A DNA stretch of 64,000 nucleotides from Glycomyces artemisiae (GTDB lineage Bacteria > Actinomycetota > Actinomycetes > Mycobacteriales > Micromonosporaceae). The notes under the pieces were generated by a model that searched no databases, was not told the origin of the DNA, and saw only the letters and a list, made by a program, of their open reading frames with translations. Numbering within the stretch: the stretch's first letter is position 1; every line of letters starts with the position of its first letter. Below, piece after piece: positions 43,133 to 55,962 of this stretch. The position numbers and the translations under genes were made by a program. The DNA is taken from positions 62,001-126,000 of the forward strand of contig NZ_PVTJ01000001.1 of the NCBI RefSeq assembly GCF_003002955.1, written 5' to 3'.

Positions 43133-43516
43133 ATGGCTAAGCTGTCCACCGACGAGCTGCTGGAGCAGTTCGAGGGCATGACCCTTCTCGAGGTTTCCGA
43201 CTTCGTGAAGGCGTTCGAGGAGAAGTTCGACGTCACCGCCGCCGCCCCCGTCGCCGTCGCCGCCGTCGCCGGCGCTGCGGGTGGCGAGGAAGCCGCCGTC
43301 GAGAAGGACACCTTCGACGTCGTCCTCGAATCCGCGGGCGAGTCCAAGATCAAGGTCATCAAGGAAGTCCGCGGCCTGACCGGCCTCGGCCTCAAGGAGG
43401 CCAAGGAGCTCGTCGAGAGCGCCCCCAAGGCCGTCCTCGAAGGCGCCAAGAAGGACGACGCGGACAAGGCCAAGGAGGCCCTTGAGGGCGCCGGCGCCAC
43501 CGTGTCGCTCAAGTAA
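43133..43516 (+). CDS. rplL: 50S ribosomal protein L7/L12
   Basis: 127 residues. Forms the flexible stalk that recruits translation factors. N-terminal dimer domain ([20 protein letters not shown]), Ala-rich hinge at about 40-55, and the factor-binding C-terminal domain ([20 protein letters not shown], then [15 protein letters not shown]). Ends VSLK, as expected. A strong terminator lies 48 bases downstream, so the L10-L12 operon ends here. Confidence 0.97.
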   Translation: MAKLSTDELLEQFEGMTLLEVSDFVKAFEEKFDVTAAAPVAVAAVAGAAGGEEAAVEKDTFDVVLESAGESKIKVIKEVRGLTGLGLKEAKELVESAPKAVLEGAKKDDADKAKEALEGAGATVSLK

Positions 43517-43564
43517 CACGCACTTCGGCTAGACGCCAGGGGCCTCCCAGCCCTGGGTACGGAG

Positions 43565-43604
43565 ACCGGGGCCGCACTGCATTCCGCAGTGCGGCCCCGG
43601 TTTC
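43565..43604 (+). terminator. terminator of the rplJL operon
   Basis: Perfect 16-base arms at 43565-43580 and 43586-43601 around ATTCC, ending in TTT. It separates rplL from the acidic lipoprotein gene. Confidence 0.88.
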
Positions 43605-43709
43605 GTGCCACCTGAGAGATTTTCAGAAGATTCCCCGAAGGCTTGCAACGAAATCCGGGCACCGCCTCGTCTTGCGGGTAGACACACCTGACATGCGAGG
43701 AGAACGACG

Positions 43710-44999
43710 ATGCCCGGGACAAGAGGGGCCGCGGCCGCAGCAGCGGCGGCCGCCGTACTGGCGCTGACCGCCGGCTGCGGCATGCTCGGCCTCGGCGAGG
43801 ACGCCGAGGAGTCCGATGCGGACCGCCTGGTCGAGATGCTCAACGAGAGCAACCGGGTCGACGCCGAGCTCTCGGCCGCCGAGTTCCGGATCGTCGAGCA
43901 GTGCCTGGAGGCCGAGGGGTACACCGTCCACGAGCCGTGGATGATGCAGTCCTACGAGCCCGAGGAGCAGGAGTCGCTCACCGACTACTACCCCCACGAG
44001 ACCTTCCTCATCGACCCCGAGGAGGCCGCCGAGTACGGCTTCGGCCAGTGGGCGAACAGCCCCGACGGCTGGGAGGACCCGGCCGCCGAGGACTACTACG
44101 CCGCCGAAGAGGAGGAGTACGAGGACGAGGGCACCTGGGAGGAGCCCGACTCCACCGAGTGGGACGCCCTCTCCCCGGAGGACCAGTACGGCTGGTACGT
44201 GGCCTACCAGGGCCAGGAGTACGCCGAGTGGCAGTACGGCACCGCCCAGGACTACGCCGACATGATGAGCGGCGAGGGCGAGTGGGCCGAGGACGCCGTC
44301 GAGGAGCCCAGCTCGGACTCCACTGAGGAGGAGGACACCTCCGACGAGGCCGTCGAGGAGGAGGGCTCGATCGACTTCGAAGAGGACGACATGGGCCCCG
44401 AGCCCAAGCCCGGCGGCTGCCAGCTGGAGATGATCGAGGCCCTCTACGGCGAGCCCGAGCTCGTCGAGGAGACCTACGAGGGCGAGGGCGGCGCCGAGGA
44501 GTCCTACTCCTACTGGACCTACCGCCCCGAGAACCCCGCCTGGGCCGACGAGGCCCTGTGGGAGGACATCGAGGCCGACTACGCCGCGCAGATGGCCGAC
44601 CTCCAGGACGAGCTCATCGACTGCATCACCGGCAAGGGCTACGAGGGCTGGGAGTTCGACCAGTACAACTCGCTCCCGGTCTACGAGTTCTTCAACACCC
44701 TCTACTACCAGAACGCCTCCGAAGAGGAGCAGGACATGATGCTCGGGGACACCGAGGCCGTCGTCCCGCCGCTCCCCGACGAGGCCGGGGACTCCTACGA
44801 GGACTGGAAGGCCTACGAGATCCAGACGGCCGTCGACTTCGCCGCCTGCGGCGAGGAGTCCGGTTACGCCGACGCCTCCGAGAAGGCCTACGAGGACGCC
44901 CACGTCACCGCCTACGCGGCGATCGAGCAGGACGTCTACGCCTGGCAGGAGGACATGAGGGACGCGATCAGCAAGGCCCAGGAGCTCCTGGACGCCTAG
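43710..44999 (+). CDS. acidic lipoprotein with C-x4-GY repeats, inserted between rplL and rpoB
   Basis: 429 residues, not recognised. Lipobox LTAGC with the acylated Cys at 23, after an Ala-only signal core. The mature protein is very rich in Glu, Asp, Tyr and Trp. Three cysteines sit in a repeated pattern Cys-x4-Gly-Tyr: C65 (CLEAEGY), C305 (CITGKGY) and C380 (CGEESGY), each at the end of a helix; a fourth, C237, lacks it. Residues 125-230 are an almost uninterrupted acidic linker. GAGGAG precedes ATG 43710. It is flanked by terminators on both sides, so it seems monocistronic within the ribosomal/RNA polymerase region. Probably a surface protein; function unknown. Confidence 0.8.
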   Translation: MPGTRGAAAAAAAAAVLALTAGCGMLGLGEDAEESDADRLVEMLNESNRVDAELSAAEFRIVEQCLEAEGYTVHEPWMMQSYEPEEQESLTDYYPHETFLIDPEEAAEYGFGQWANSPDGWEDPAAEDYYAAEEEEYEDEGTWEEPDSTEWDALSPEDQYGWYVAYQGQEYAEWQYGTAQDYADMMSGEGEWAEDAVEEPSSDSTEEEDTSDEAVEEEGSIDFEEDDMGPEPKPGGCQLEMIEALYGEPELVEETYEGEGGAEESYSYWTYRPENPAWADEALWEDIEADYAAQMADLQDELIDCITGKGYEGWEFDQYNSLPVYEFFNTLYYQNASEEEQDMMLGDTEAVVPPLPDEAGDSYEDWKAYEIQTAVDFAACGEESGYADASEKAYEDAHVTAYAAIEQDVYAWQEDMRDAISKAQELLDA

Positions 45000-45042
45000 C
45001 GCCCTCTGCAACACAAGACCACTTCTCTATCGGGGAAGAAAA

Positions 45043-45077
45043 GGCCCGGGCTGCGCAGATGGGGCGCGGCCCGGGCC
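45043..45077 (+). terminator. terminator after acidic lipoprotein gene
   Basis: Arms of 14 bases at 45043-45056 and 45064-45077 with one G-U pair, seven-base loop, beginning 44 bases after the stop codon. No T-run. Confidence 0.7.
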
Positions 45078-45259
45078 GCCCCGTCTCCGACTCCTGAACA
45101 GCGGCCGAGCCCGCGTCACCTTGTCGGCGTGGGCTCGTTGTACAAGTGCGGCGGCATCGCCGCAGGTGCCCGGGCGCGAGACGCCGCTTCTCGGCGGGGC
45201 CACGGCCTGTGCCGGACCCGGCCGCGGGCGACGCGCAGGCGCCCCGCGCCCGCACCTTC

Positions 45260-45278
45260 CGCGACACGCCCGGACCGG
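45260..45278 (+). repeat. shared leader element, rpoB copy
   Basis: CGCGACACGCCCG at 45260-45272 is identical to copies upstream of rpsL (54972) and rpsJ (59719). It runs directly into a small hairpin GCCCG-GAC-CGGGC (45268-45280). Unlike the other two copies it lies about 280 bases upstream of the best promoter, so its transcription is uncertain. Confidence 0.55.
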
Positions 45279-45553
45279 GCCCTCCGCGCGGCGCGCCCCG
45301 CCGCCCCGAGGGACGCATCGTGCCTGCTTCCGGCCCGCTCCTCGCGACCGGGCCCAAGCGGCGCATCCGGGCGAATTGGACGCCTGACTTGACGAAGTGT
45401 GACTTGATCCTGCAAACTAGTTCCTCAAGCGCCACTATGCGGCGCAGAGGCAGGACAGCACGACGGTCCCAGCGGGGACCGGCCCGGACCGGGAGGAACT
45501 TCGGCAGCAAGAGAGATGGTCGTCACCACTCACCCCGCCGCACGGTGGGGCAG

Positions 45554-45583
45554 TTGACAGTCTGCCGGAGTGTACGCTAGGGT
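45554..45583 (+). promoter_or_regulatory. rpoBC promoter
   Basis: TTGACA (45554-45559), an 18-base spacer and TAGGGT (45578-45583), a good match to the housekeeping sigma consensus, about 205 bases before the rpoB start. The AT-rich stretch TAATAATTT follows at once. Confidence 0.7.
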
Positions 45584-45795
45584 AATAATTTGCGCTGCCT
45601 CCTTCACGCCTTCTTGACGCGGTGAGGGTCGCGGACGGTGGGGATTCCAGGCTTTCGACTCACGTTTGACGTCATGCCCAGCATGACCGCTCGTTTCGAT
45701 GCCCGTATCCGGCTGTCCTCGTCGATCCCGCATCGATGCGGTGACTGTGGCATGCGCCGGCCGTCGTAACACTCAGGTCCTCGGAAGGACGAATC

Positions 45796-48700
45796 TTGGC
45801 AGCTTCCCGCACTGGCAAGACCAGCTCCAGCAAGAGCAAGCACGCTCCCCGCCGTATCTCGTTCGGCAGGATCGAAGAGAAACTCGAAGTCCCGAACCTT
45901 CTGGCGCTCCAGACCGACTCGTTCGACTGGCTCGTCGGCAACGAGACCTACCGCGCCCGCGTGGGCGAAGACGCAGTCAGCGGCCTCGACGAGATCCTTG
46001 AGGAGATCAGCCCGATCGAGGACTTCTCGGGCACCATGAGCCTGTCCTTCTCCAACCCTCGCTTCGACGAGGTCAAGGCCCCCATCGAGGAGTGCCGCGA
46101 GAAGGACCTCACCTACTGCGCGCCGCTGTTCGTCACGGCGGAGTTCATCAACCACACCACCGGCGAGATCAAGAGCCAGACGGTCTTCATGGGCGACTTC
46201 CCCATGATGACCCCGAAGGGCACGTTCATCGTCAACGGCACCGAGCGCGTGGTCGTCTCGCAGCTCGTCCGCTCGCCCGGCGTGTACTTCGACAAGCAGC
46301 CCGACAAGACCTCGGACCGCGACCTGACCAGCGCGAAGGTCATTCCCGGCCGCGGCGCGTGGCTCGAATTCGACGTCGACAAGCGCGAGACCGTCGGCGT
46401 GCGCGTCGACCGCAAGCGCCGCCAGGCCGTGACCGTGCTGCTCAAGGCGATCGGCTGGGACAACGACCGCATCCGCGAGCGCTTCGGCTGGTCCGAGCTC
46501 ATGATGGCGACCCTGGAGAAGGACACCATCAACTCGCAGGACGAGGCCCTGCTCGACATCTACCGCAAGCTCCGCCCCGGCGAGCCGCCGACGAAGGACA
46601 ACGCGCAGTCGCTGCTGGAGAACCTGTTCTTCAACAAGAAGCGCTACGACCTCGCCAAGGTCGGCCGGTACAAGGTCAACAAGAAGTTCGGCCTCGACCA
46701 CCCGATCTCGACCGGCGTGCTCACCGAGGACGACCTCGCGTCGACGATCGAGTTCATGCTGCGCCTGCACTCGGCCGAGCCGGGCTACGCGCCCGACGAC
46801 ATCGACCACTTCGGCAACCGCCGCCTGCGCACCGTCGGCGAGCTCATCCAGAACCAGATCCGGGTGGGCCTCTCCCGCATGGAGCGCGTCGTGCGCGAGC
46901 GGATGACGACCCAGGACGTCGAGGCGATCACGCCGCAGACCCTGATCAACATCCGCCCCGTCGTGGCCGCGATCAAGGAGTTCTTCGGGACCTCGCAGCT
47001 GTCGCAGTTCATGGACCAGGTCAACCCGATCACGGGCCTGACCCACCGCCGCCGCCTCTCGGCGCTCGGCCCGGGCGGTCTGTCCCGCGACCGCGCCGCC
47101 ATGGACGTGCGCGACGTGCACCCGTCGCACTACGGCCGCATGTGCCCGATCGAGACGCCGGAAGGCCCGAACATCGGCCTCATCGGCGCCATGTCGACGT
47201 TCGCCCGCGTCAACCCGTTCGGCTTCATCGAGACGCCGTACCGGAAGGTCGTGGACGGCAAGGTCACCGACGACATCGACTACCTCACGGCCGATGAGGA
47301 GGACCGCTTCACCATCGCGCAGGCGAACCAGCTCCTGAACGACGACGGCTCGTTCGTCGACACCCAGGTCCTGGCCCGCGGCCGCGGCGGCGAGGCCGAG
47401 CTGCTCACCGCCGACGAGATCGACTACATGGACGTCTCGCCGCGCCAGATGACCTCGGTCGCGACCGCGCTGGTGCCGTTCCTGGAGCACGACGACGCGA
47501 ACCGCGCCCTCATGGGCGCGAACATGCAGCGCCAGGCCGTGCCGCTCATCAAGACCGACTCGCCGCTGGTGGGCACCGGCATGGAGTACCGCGCCGCGGT
47601 CGACGCCGGCGACGTCGTCGTCGCCGAGGCCGACGGCACCGTCGAGGACTCCAGCGCCGACTACATCACCATCGCGCAGGACAACGGCATGCGCCGCACC
47701 TACCTGCTGCACAAGTTCCGCCGCTCCAACGCGGGCTCGTGCATCAACCAGGTGCCCCTCGTCACCGAGGGCGAGCGCGTCGAGGCCGGCCAGCCGATCG
47801 CCGACGGTCCCTCGACCGACAAGGGCGAGATGGCGCTCGGCAAGAACCTGCTGGTCGCGTTCACCACCTGGGAGGGCCAGAACTTCGAGGACGCCATCGT
47901 GCTCTCCTCGCGCCTGGTCGAAGAGGACGTGCTCACCTCGATCCACATCGACGAGCACGAGGTCGACGCCCGCGACACGAAGCTCGGTCCGGAGGAGATC
48001 ACCCGGGACATCCCGAACGTCGGCGAGGAGATGCTCTCCGACCTGGACGACCGCGGCATCATCCGCATCGGCGCCGAGGTCGAGGACGGCGACATCCTGG
48101 TCGGCAAGGTCACGCCCAAGGGCGAGACCGAGCTGACCCCGGAGGAGCGCCTGCTCCGCGCCATCTTCGGCGAGAAGGCCCGCGAGGTCCGCGACACGTC
48201 CCTGAAGGTCCCGCACGGCGAGGCCGGCACGGTCATCGGGGTGCGCACCTTCAGCCGCGAGGACGGCGACGAGCTGTCCCCGGGCGTGAACGAGCTGGTC
48301 CGCGTGTACATCGCGCAGAAGCGCAAGATCGGCGTGGGCGACAAGCTCGCCGGCCGCCACGGCAACAAGGGCGTCATCTCGAAGGTCGTGCCGCAGGAGG
48401 ACATGCCGTTCCTCCCCGACGGGACCCCGATCGACATCCTGCTCAACCCGCTGGGCGTGCCCGGCCGAATGAACATCGGCCAGGTACTCGAAGTCCACCT
48501 GGGCTGGGCGGCCAAGACCGGCTGGAAGCTGGAGGGCTTCGACGAGGCCTGGCAGCAGGCCCTGAAGGCCATCGGCGCCGACGAGGCCCCGGCGGACTCC
48601 AAGGTCGGGACGCCGGTGTTCGACGGCGCCCACCCCGAGGAGGTCCAGGGCGTCCTGGCGAACACGCTGCCCAACCGCGACGGGATGCGCATGGTCGCCC

Positions 48701-49227
48701 CGACCGGCAAGGCGCAGCTGTTCGACGGCCGCTCCGGCGAGCCGTTCCCGGACCCGATCTCGGTCGGCTACATGTACATCCTGAAGCTGAACCACATGGT
48801 CGACGACAAGATCCACGCGCGTTCGACCGGTCCGTACTCGATGATCACCCAGCAGCCGCTCGGCGGCAAGGCCCAGTTCGGCGGCCAGCGCTTCGGTGAG
48901 ATGGAGTGCTGGGCCATGCAGGCCTACGGCGCGGCGTACGCGCTCCAGGAGCTGCTGACGATCAAGTCCGACGACGTCGTGGGCCGCGTGAAGGTCTACG
49001 AGGCGATCGTCAAGGGCGAGAACGTCCCCGAACCGGGCATTCCCGAATCGTTCAAGGTGCTGCTCAAGGAGCTCCAGTCGCTCTGCCTCAACGTGGAGGT
49101 GCTGTCCGCCGACGGGCAGGCCATCCAGATGACCGAGAGCGACGACGAGGTCTTCCGCGCGGCAGAGGAGCTCGGGATCGACCTGTCCCATGAAGAGCCC
49201 TCAAGCGTGGACTTCGAGAGCGCCTGA
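45796..49227 (+). CDS. rpoB: RNA polymerase beta subunit
   Basis: 1143 residues. TTG start at 45796, with GGAAGG seven bases before it; the same codon starts rpoB in mycobacteria. The rifampicin region (residues about 397-425) reads [15 protein letters not shown] and then [14 protein letters not shown]. It has Val at residue 409 (E. coli 518) where most bacteria have Asn, while the positions of E. coli Asp516, His526 and Ser531 are kept. [15 protein letters not shown] near the C-terminal third is the catalytic-centre region. rpoC follows after 91 bases. Confidence 0.97.
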   Translation: MAASRTGKTSSSKSKHAPRRISFGRIEEKLEVPNLLALQTDSFDWLVGNETYRARVGEDAVSGLDEILEEISPIEDFSGTMSLSFSNPRFDEVKAPIEECREKDLTYCAPLFVTAEFINHTTGEIKSQTVFMGDFPMMTPKGTFIVNGTERVVVSQLVRSPGVYFDKQPDKTSDRDLTSAKVIPGRGAWLEFDVDKRETVGVRVDRKRRQAVTVLLKAIGWDNDRIRERFGWSELMMATLEKDTINSQDEALLDIYRKLRPGEPPTKDNAQSLLENLFFNKKRYDLAKVGRYKVNKKFGLDHPISTGVLTEDDLASTIEFMLRLHSAEPGYAPDDIDHFGNRRLRTVGELIQNQIRVGLSRMERVVRERMTTQDVEAITPQTLINIRPVVAAIKEFFGTSQLSQFMDQVNPITGLTHRRRLSALGPGGLSRDRAAMDVRDVHPSHYGRMCPIETPEGPNIGLIGAMSTFARVNPFGFIETPYRKVVDGKVTDDIDYLTADEEDRFTIAQANQLLNDDGSFVDTQVLARGRGGEAELLTADEIDYMDVSPRQMTSVATALVPFLEHDDANRALMGANMQRQAVPLIKTDSPLVGTGMEYRAAVDAGDVVVAEADGTVEDSSADYITIAQDNGMRRTYLLHKFRRSNAGSCINQVPLVTEGERVEAGQPIADGPSTDKGEMALGKNLLVAFTTWEGQNFEDAIVLSSRLVEEDVLTSIHIDEHEVDARDTKLGPEEITRDIPNVGEEMLSDLDDRGIIRIGAEVEDGDILVGKVTPKGETELTPEERLLRAIFGEKAREVRDTSLKVPHGEAGTVIGVRTFSREDGDELSPGVNELVRVYIAQKRKIGVGDKLAGRHGNKGVISKVVPQEDMPFLPDGTPIDILLNPLGVPGRMNIGQVLEVHLGWAAKTGWKLEGFDEAWQQALKAIGADEAPADSKVGTPVFDGAHPEEVQGVLANTLPNRDGMRMVAPTGKAQLFDGRSGEPFPDPISVGYMYILKLNHMVDDKIHARSTGPYSMITQQPLGGKAQFGGQRFGEMECWAMQAYGAAYALQELLTIKSDDVVGRVKVYEAIVKGENVPEPGIPESFKVLLKELQSLCLNVEVLSADGQAIQMTESDDEVFRAAEELGIDLSHEEPSSVDFESA

Positions 49228-49236
49228 CGTCGAGCC

Positions 49237-49264
49237 GGGGGCGGCGCGCAGCCGCACCGCCCCC
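49237..49264 (+). other. rpoB-rpoC intercistronic stem-loop
   Basis: GGGGGCGG at 49237-49244 can pair with CCGCCCCC at 49257-49264 around 12 bases. It lies 10 bases after the rpoB stop and 55 before rpoC, with no T-run. It could tune the rpoB to rpoC ratio or mark a processing site. Confidence 0.45.
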
Positions 49265-49318
49265 GCCTTACGTCTCATCCCATCCTTAACAAAGCAGCAC
49301 AAGGGGAAGAAGAGTTCA

Positions 49319-53209
<3,891 letters not shown>

Positions 53210-53243
53210 CAACACCCGCCGATTCCCGACGGCATGCAAGAAA

Positions 53244-53282
53244 CCGGTGGGCCGGTGGCGCGAAGCGCCACCGGCCCACCGG
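53244..53282 (+). terminator. rpoBC operon terminator
   Basis: Perfect 18-base arms at 53244-53261 and 53265-53282 around a GAA loop, followed by CGTTT. It lies 34 bases after the rpoC stop. Same arrangement (long perfect arms, three-base loop) as the terminators after ileS and the Doc toxin, but different arm sequence. Confidence 0.88.
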
Positions 53283-53298
53283 CGTTTCTCGGGCGGAA

Positions 53299-53340
53299 CG
53301 ATCGTCGCGAGCATGTAGAACATGAGCATGGTGACGATCG
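53299..53340 (+). promoter_or_regulatory. dyads around the orphan antitoxin start
   Basis: CATGT-AGA-ACATG at 53312-53324 is a perfect dyad that overlaps the first possible ATG. CGATCGTC at 53299-53306 and GACGATCG at 53333-53340 are exact inverted copies around it. Such nested symmetry over a start codon suggests an autoregulatory site. Confidence 0.5.
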
Positions 53341-53486
53341 AGATTCGCGATGTCCCTCAGGACACATATGACCTGCTCGTGGCAGGCGCGGCTGCCCGCG
53401 GGCTGACGCTACAGGAATATCTGCTGTCTCTGCTCGAAGAGGCAGCGGCCGACGGCGGCTACGGGGGAGTCGCCGTCACAGGTTGA
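53322..53486 (+). CDS. FitA/VapB-type RHH antitoxin, no partner visible
   Basis: A 54-residue reading (MSMVTIEIRDVPQDTYDLL and on). IEIRDVPQDTYDLLVAGAAARG followed by LTLQEYLLSLLEEAA is the ribbon-helix-helix and dimer helix of FitA-like antitoxins. ATG 53328 (MVTIEI) is an alternative start. No ribosome binding site is visible. A VapC/FitB PIN toxin would be expected directly downstream. Instead, the gene ends tail-to-tail with a MazF gene on the other strand, overlapping it by 11 bases. Confidence 0.65.
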   Translation: MSMVTIEIRDVPQDTYDLLVAGAAARGLTLQEYLLSLLEEAAADGGYGGVAVTG

Positions 53487-53823
53487 GATGGACGCGAAGC
53501 GCGTCGTCTATCTGGGCCATGTATTCGGCGCTGACCGATCCGAGGCGGTTGTAGAACCGTTCGAGATCGACCGCCTTGACCTGTTCCGCTTGGACTTTCG
53601 AGTCGTGCTCAAGACCGGTCGAAGCTGCGGGTACTACTACCTGGAACGGGTAGATCCGCTTGGTGTTCGTGGTCATCGGCACGACCGCCAGGACACCGCG
53701 GCCGATCTGCTCCGCTCGGCGGTTGGCCCCGTCGTTGGTGACAAGCACCGCGGGGCGAGCCTTGTCGACTTCGGAGCCGCGGACAGGCTCGAAATCGACA
53801 AGGTAGATGTCACCTCTCCTCAT
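53476..53823 (-). CDS. MazF/PemK-family endoribonuclease toxin
   Basis: 115 residues. MRRGDIYLVDFEPVRGSEVDKARPAVLVTND is the start of the family (written here in parts: MRRGDIYLVDFEPV, GSEVDKARPAVLV), with the conserved Arg of KxRPA and Ser/Thr of VVPMTTN. The C-terminal part KVQAEQVKAVDLERF is the usual helix with Gln. These toxins cut mRNA at short sequences. Its start overlaps the end of the antitoxin gene by 14 bases. Confidence 0.87.
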   Translation of the reverse strand: MRRGDIYLVDFEPVRGSEVDKARPAVLVTNDGANRRAEQIGRGVLAVVPMTTNTKRIYPFQVVVPAASTGLEHDSKVQAEQVKAVDLERFYNRLGSVSAEYMAQIDDALRVHLNL

Positions 53824-54040
53824 CGGTCATCCCGTCGCCGGTGACCGAGTCCCACAGCTCCGCGTCCTCGCTTGCGTACCACTCATCCCAAGCGGCCTCG
53901 TACTGGTTGCCGAGCTCCGCTTCACGCAGCAGCGCGATGCTGTGCTGCATTGCGGCCGAGCGTGAGGGGATGCCGTGCTCGCGTGCGAAGTTGTCGAGGA
54001 ACCGGATGTCGTCGTCTGGAATGCTCAGACTTACTTTCAT
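53810..54040 (-). CDS. RHH antitoxin of the MazF toxin
   Basis: 76 residues. MKVSLSIPDDDIRFLDNFAR is a ribbon-helix-helix domain of the MazE9/ParD type, and the acidic C-terminal part (YEAAWDEWYASEDAELWDS) is what would occupy the toxin. ATG 54040 was chosen; ATG 54052 (MVIGMKV) is possible. TATGGT lies seven bases before ATG 54040, so the transcript may be leaderless. Coupled to the toxin gene by a 14-base overlap. Confidence 0.78.
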   Translation of the reverse strand: MKVSLSIPDDDIRFLDNFAREHGIPSRSAAMQHSIALLREAELGNQYEAAWDEWYASEDAELWDSVTGDGMTDEER

Positions 54041-54057
54041 ACCTATGACCATACCTA
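54038..54057. promoter_or_regulatory. direct-repeat operator of the MazF module
   Basis: CATACCTA occurs at 54038-54045 and again at 54050-54057, a 12-base repeat that overlaps the antitoxin start and its -10-like hexamer. Direct repeats of this kind are usual operators for RHH proteins. Confidence 0.6.
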
Positions 54058-54154
54058 AGATTCCTACCCCAGGGTGTAACTCACGGGAGGGAACTTCAAG
54101 GGCGTGTCGAGGGTGTGTCGCATCACGCGCGCCGTCGGCCCATAGGATGGGCCG

Positions 54155-54493
54155 ATGGAGCCTGGGGTGCGGCATCCGGATGATCCGGAGCCGGTGGAGT
54201 CGACGAAGGTGGTGGCGGCCAGGATGCTGGCCGGGGTCGGGGCGGCGCTGTCGGTGTTCGTGGGCGGGGCGGTCCCGGCGGTGATCGCGCTCATGCTGGC
54301 CCGGCAGGCCGAGGCGGACATCCGGGCCTCCGAGGGGTTTCTGCTGGGGGCCTCGCGGCTACCCGGGATCAGGCGGACCGCGTGGACCGCACTGGGGATC
54401 GCGGGGGCCGTCGTCGTTGCGGCGCTGCTGGTCTGGGTGGTCGCGATGGCGCGTTCGGCGGGGTCCGACCCGTACGGGGGCGGGGTCGCCTGA
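54155..54493 (+). CDS. small two-helix membrane protein
   Basis: 112 residues, not recognised. Two hydrophobic segments at about 22-46 (MLAGVGAALSVFVGGAVPAV) and 75-98 (ALGIAGAVVVAALLVWVVAM) flank a short charged loop with ARQAEADIRASEGF; the layout recalls DUF4190-like proteins. The first 18 residues are acidic and Pro-rich. ATG 54155 lacks a good ribosome binding site. Divergent from the MazF module and upstream of the str operon leader. Confidence 0.6.
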   Translation: MEPGVRHPDDPEPVESTKVVAARMLAGVGAALSVFVGGAVPAVIALMLARQAEADIRASEGFLLGASRLPGIRRTAWTALGIAGAVVVAALLVWVVAMARSAGSDPYGGGVA

Positions 54494-55101
54494 CCTCCCG
54501 GGGAAGCCCAGGTGAACAAGCACTCCCTGCGGGCTCCCCGCGCGGGGCGCGCGGGTCCCGCGAGATAAGATGGCTTCGGTGTGCTTACCGCGCCGCATGG
54601 ACGAGACGATGCCCTTCTCCCCGGCCCCGTGACACTGGACACGGATGCCGCTCAGGGCGAAATCGGCTTTGACCTTGTTCGTTAGGCTAGGTAGGCTTCT
54701 CCCTTGCGCCTGGACACCGCTTTGAGCGGCATGGTGGCCCTGTCAACTCCGGCAGCTCGGTCCCCGTGAGAGCCAGGCCAGGTTGCGTGTCTGCAAGGCA
54801 CTCGGGACTCCGGTCTCGCGGGCCGGCGCCATCGGCACGCATCCCTCGCACTGGGGGCTTCGTGAACACGGCTCGTTAGCCGGTCTCCGAGGAGATCGCT
54901 TCACGAACGCGTCTGAACTCGCATCGCGGCAGGCTTCGGTCTGCCGGGCGGCGGGTATGGGTCCGGAGAGACGCGACACGCCCGAACGCGGGGGACGGGA
55001 ACCCACGCCGCTGAGCAGCACTTTCGCCTGCTCCGGCACGGGGGACAGATGGCGTCGGAACACGAATACGCAACCGTCAACTGTTGAGAGGGGTCCGCCT
55101 A
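54494..55101 (+). other. str operon promoter region and long leader
   Basis: No gene is visible in these 608 bases. The promoter is at 54669-54697: TTGACC, a 17-base spacer, TAGGCT. It leaves an untranslated leader of about 400 bases before rpsL, which contains the shared leader element at 54972-54990 and GGCAGGCTTCGGTCTGCC (54929-54946), a hairpin. Confidence 0.65.
54972..54990 (+). repeat. shared leader element, str operon copy
   Basis: CGCGACACGCCCGAACGCG differs by one base from the rpsJ leader copy. It is followed by a G-rich stretch that can pair with its CCCG. Located inside the predicted 5' leader, 112 bases before rpsL. Confidence 0.65.
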
Positions 55102-55473
55102 GTGCCGACTATCCAGCAGCTGGTCCGCAAAGGCCGCCAGGCCAAGACCAGCAAGAACAAGACGCCCGCGCTGAAGGGCTCGCCGCAGGCCCGCGGCGTC
55201 TGCACGCGCGTGTACACGACCACGCCCAAGAAGCCGAACTCGGCCATGCGCAAGGTCGCCCGCGTGCGCCTCATGAACGGCACCGAGGTCACCGCCTACA
55301 TCCCGGGCGTCGGCCACAACCTCCAGGAGCACTCCATCGTGCTGGTCCGCGGCGGCCGCGTCCGCGACCTCCCGGGTGTGCGCTACAAGATCATCCGCGG
55401 TGCGCTGGACACCCAGGGCGTCCGCGACCGCAAGCAGGCCCGCAGCCGCTACGGCGCGAAGAAGGAGAAGTAA
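55102..55473 (+). CDS. rpsL: 30S ribosomal protein S12
   Basis: 123 residues, decoding-centre protein. GTG 55102 starts [13 protein letters not shown]; a TTG at 55084 would add six residues and was rejected. Lys43 and Lys44 in [10 protein letters not shown] are as in streptomycin-sensitive strains. Residue 88 is Arg ([10 protein letters not shown], codon 55363-55365), where Lys is nearly universal, and residue 70 is Val ([12 protein letters not shown]) where Mycobacterium has Glu. Lys88Arg is a known streptomycin-resistance change. rpsG follows at once. Confidence 0.97.
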   Translation: MPTIQQLVRKGRQAKTSKNKTPALKGSPQARGVCTRVYTTTPKKPNSAMRKVARVRLMNGTEVTAYIPGVGHNLQEHSIVLVRGGRVRDLPGVRYKIIRGALDTQGVRDRKQARSRYGAKKEK

Positions 55474-55476
55474 GCC

Positions 55477-55947
55477 ATGCCGCGTAAAGGTCCCGCGCCG
55501 CGCCGGCCGCTTACCGCCGACCCGGTCTACAACTCGGTGCTCGTCACCCAGCTCATCAACAAGGTCCTCAAGGACGGCAAGCGCCGCCTCGCCGAGCGCA
55601 TCGTCTACGAGGCCCTGGAGAACTGCCGCCAGAAGGCCGACTCGGACCCCGTGGTCATCCTCAAGCGCGCCCTCGACAACGTGAAGCCGACCCTTGAGGT
55701 CCGCTCCCGCCGCGTCGGCGGCGCGACCTACCAGGTCCCGGTCGACGTCCGTCCGCAGCGCGCCACCACCCTGGGCCTCCGCTGGCTCGTGGGCTACGCC
55801 CGCGACCGCCGCGAGAAGAGCATGGTGGAGCGGCTGACGAACGAGATCCTCGACGCTTCGAACGGCCTCGGCGCCGCGGTCAAGAAGCGCGAGGACACGC
55901 ACAAGATGGCCGATTCCAACAAGGCGTTCGCGCACTACCGCTGGTAG
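55477..55947 (+). CDS. rpsG: 30S ribosomal protein S7
   Basis: 156 residues. Nucleates the 30S head. [19 protein letters not shown] opens, [18 protein letters not shown] and [19 protein letters not shown] are the RNA-binding signatures, and the C-terminus is [11 protein letters not shown]. Starts three bases after the rpsL stop with GAAGGAGAAG overlapping the end of rpsL; fusA follows after 15 bases. Confidence 0.97.
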   Translation: MPRKGPAPRRPLTADPVYNSVLVTQLINKVLKDGKRRLAERIVYEALENCRQKADSDPVVILKRALDNVKPTLEVRSRRVGGATYQVPVDVRPQRATTLGLRWLVGYARDRREKSMVERLTNEILDASNGLGAAVKKREDTHKMADSNKAFAHYRW

Positions 55948-55962
55948 TGAGAAGGAGACATC

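Larger units (their letters stand above)
45078..45795 (+). other. non-coding rpoB upstream region
   Basis: No gene with family resemblance is visible in this 718-base stretch. It contains a leader-type element at 45260-45278, a possible minor promoter (TTGACG at 45389-45394 with CAAACT 18 bases later), the main promoter at 45554-45583 and an approximately 200-base untranslated leader before rpoB. The short open frames here overlap one another and show random composition. Confidence 0.6.

Noticed and set aside
45604-49191. Very long open frame on the minus strand opposite rpoB
   Set aside because: It mirrors the codon structure of rpoB in a GC-rich genome, has His/Val/Asp-biased composition and no family motif. 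The same applies to the frame opposite rpoC (49316-53329) and that opposite fusA (55099-58146).
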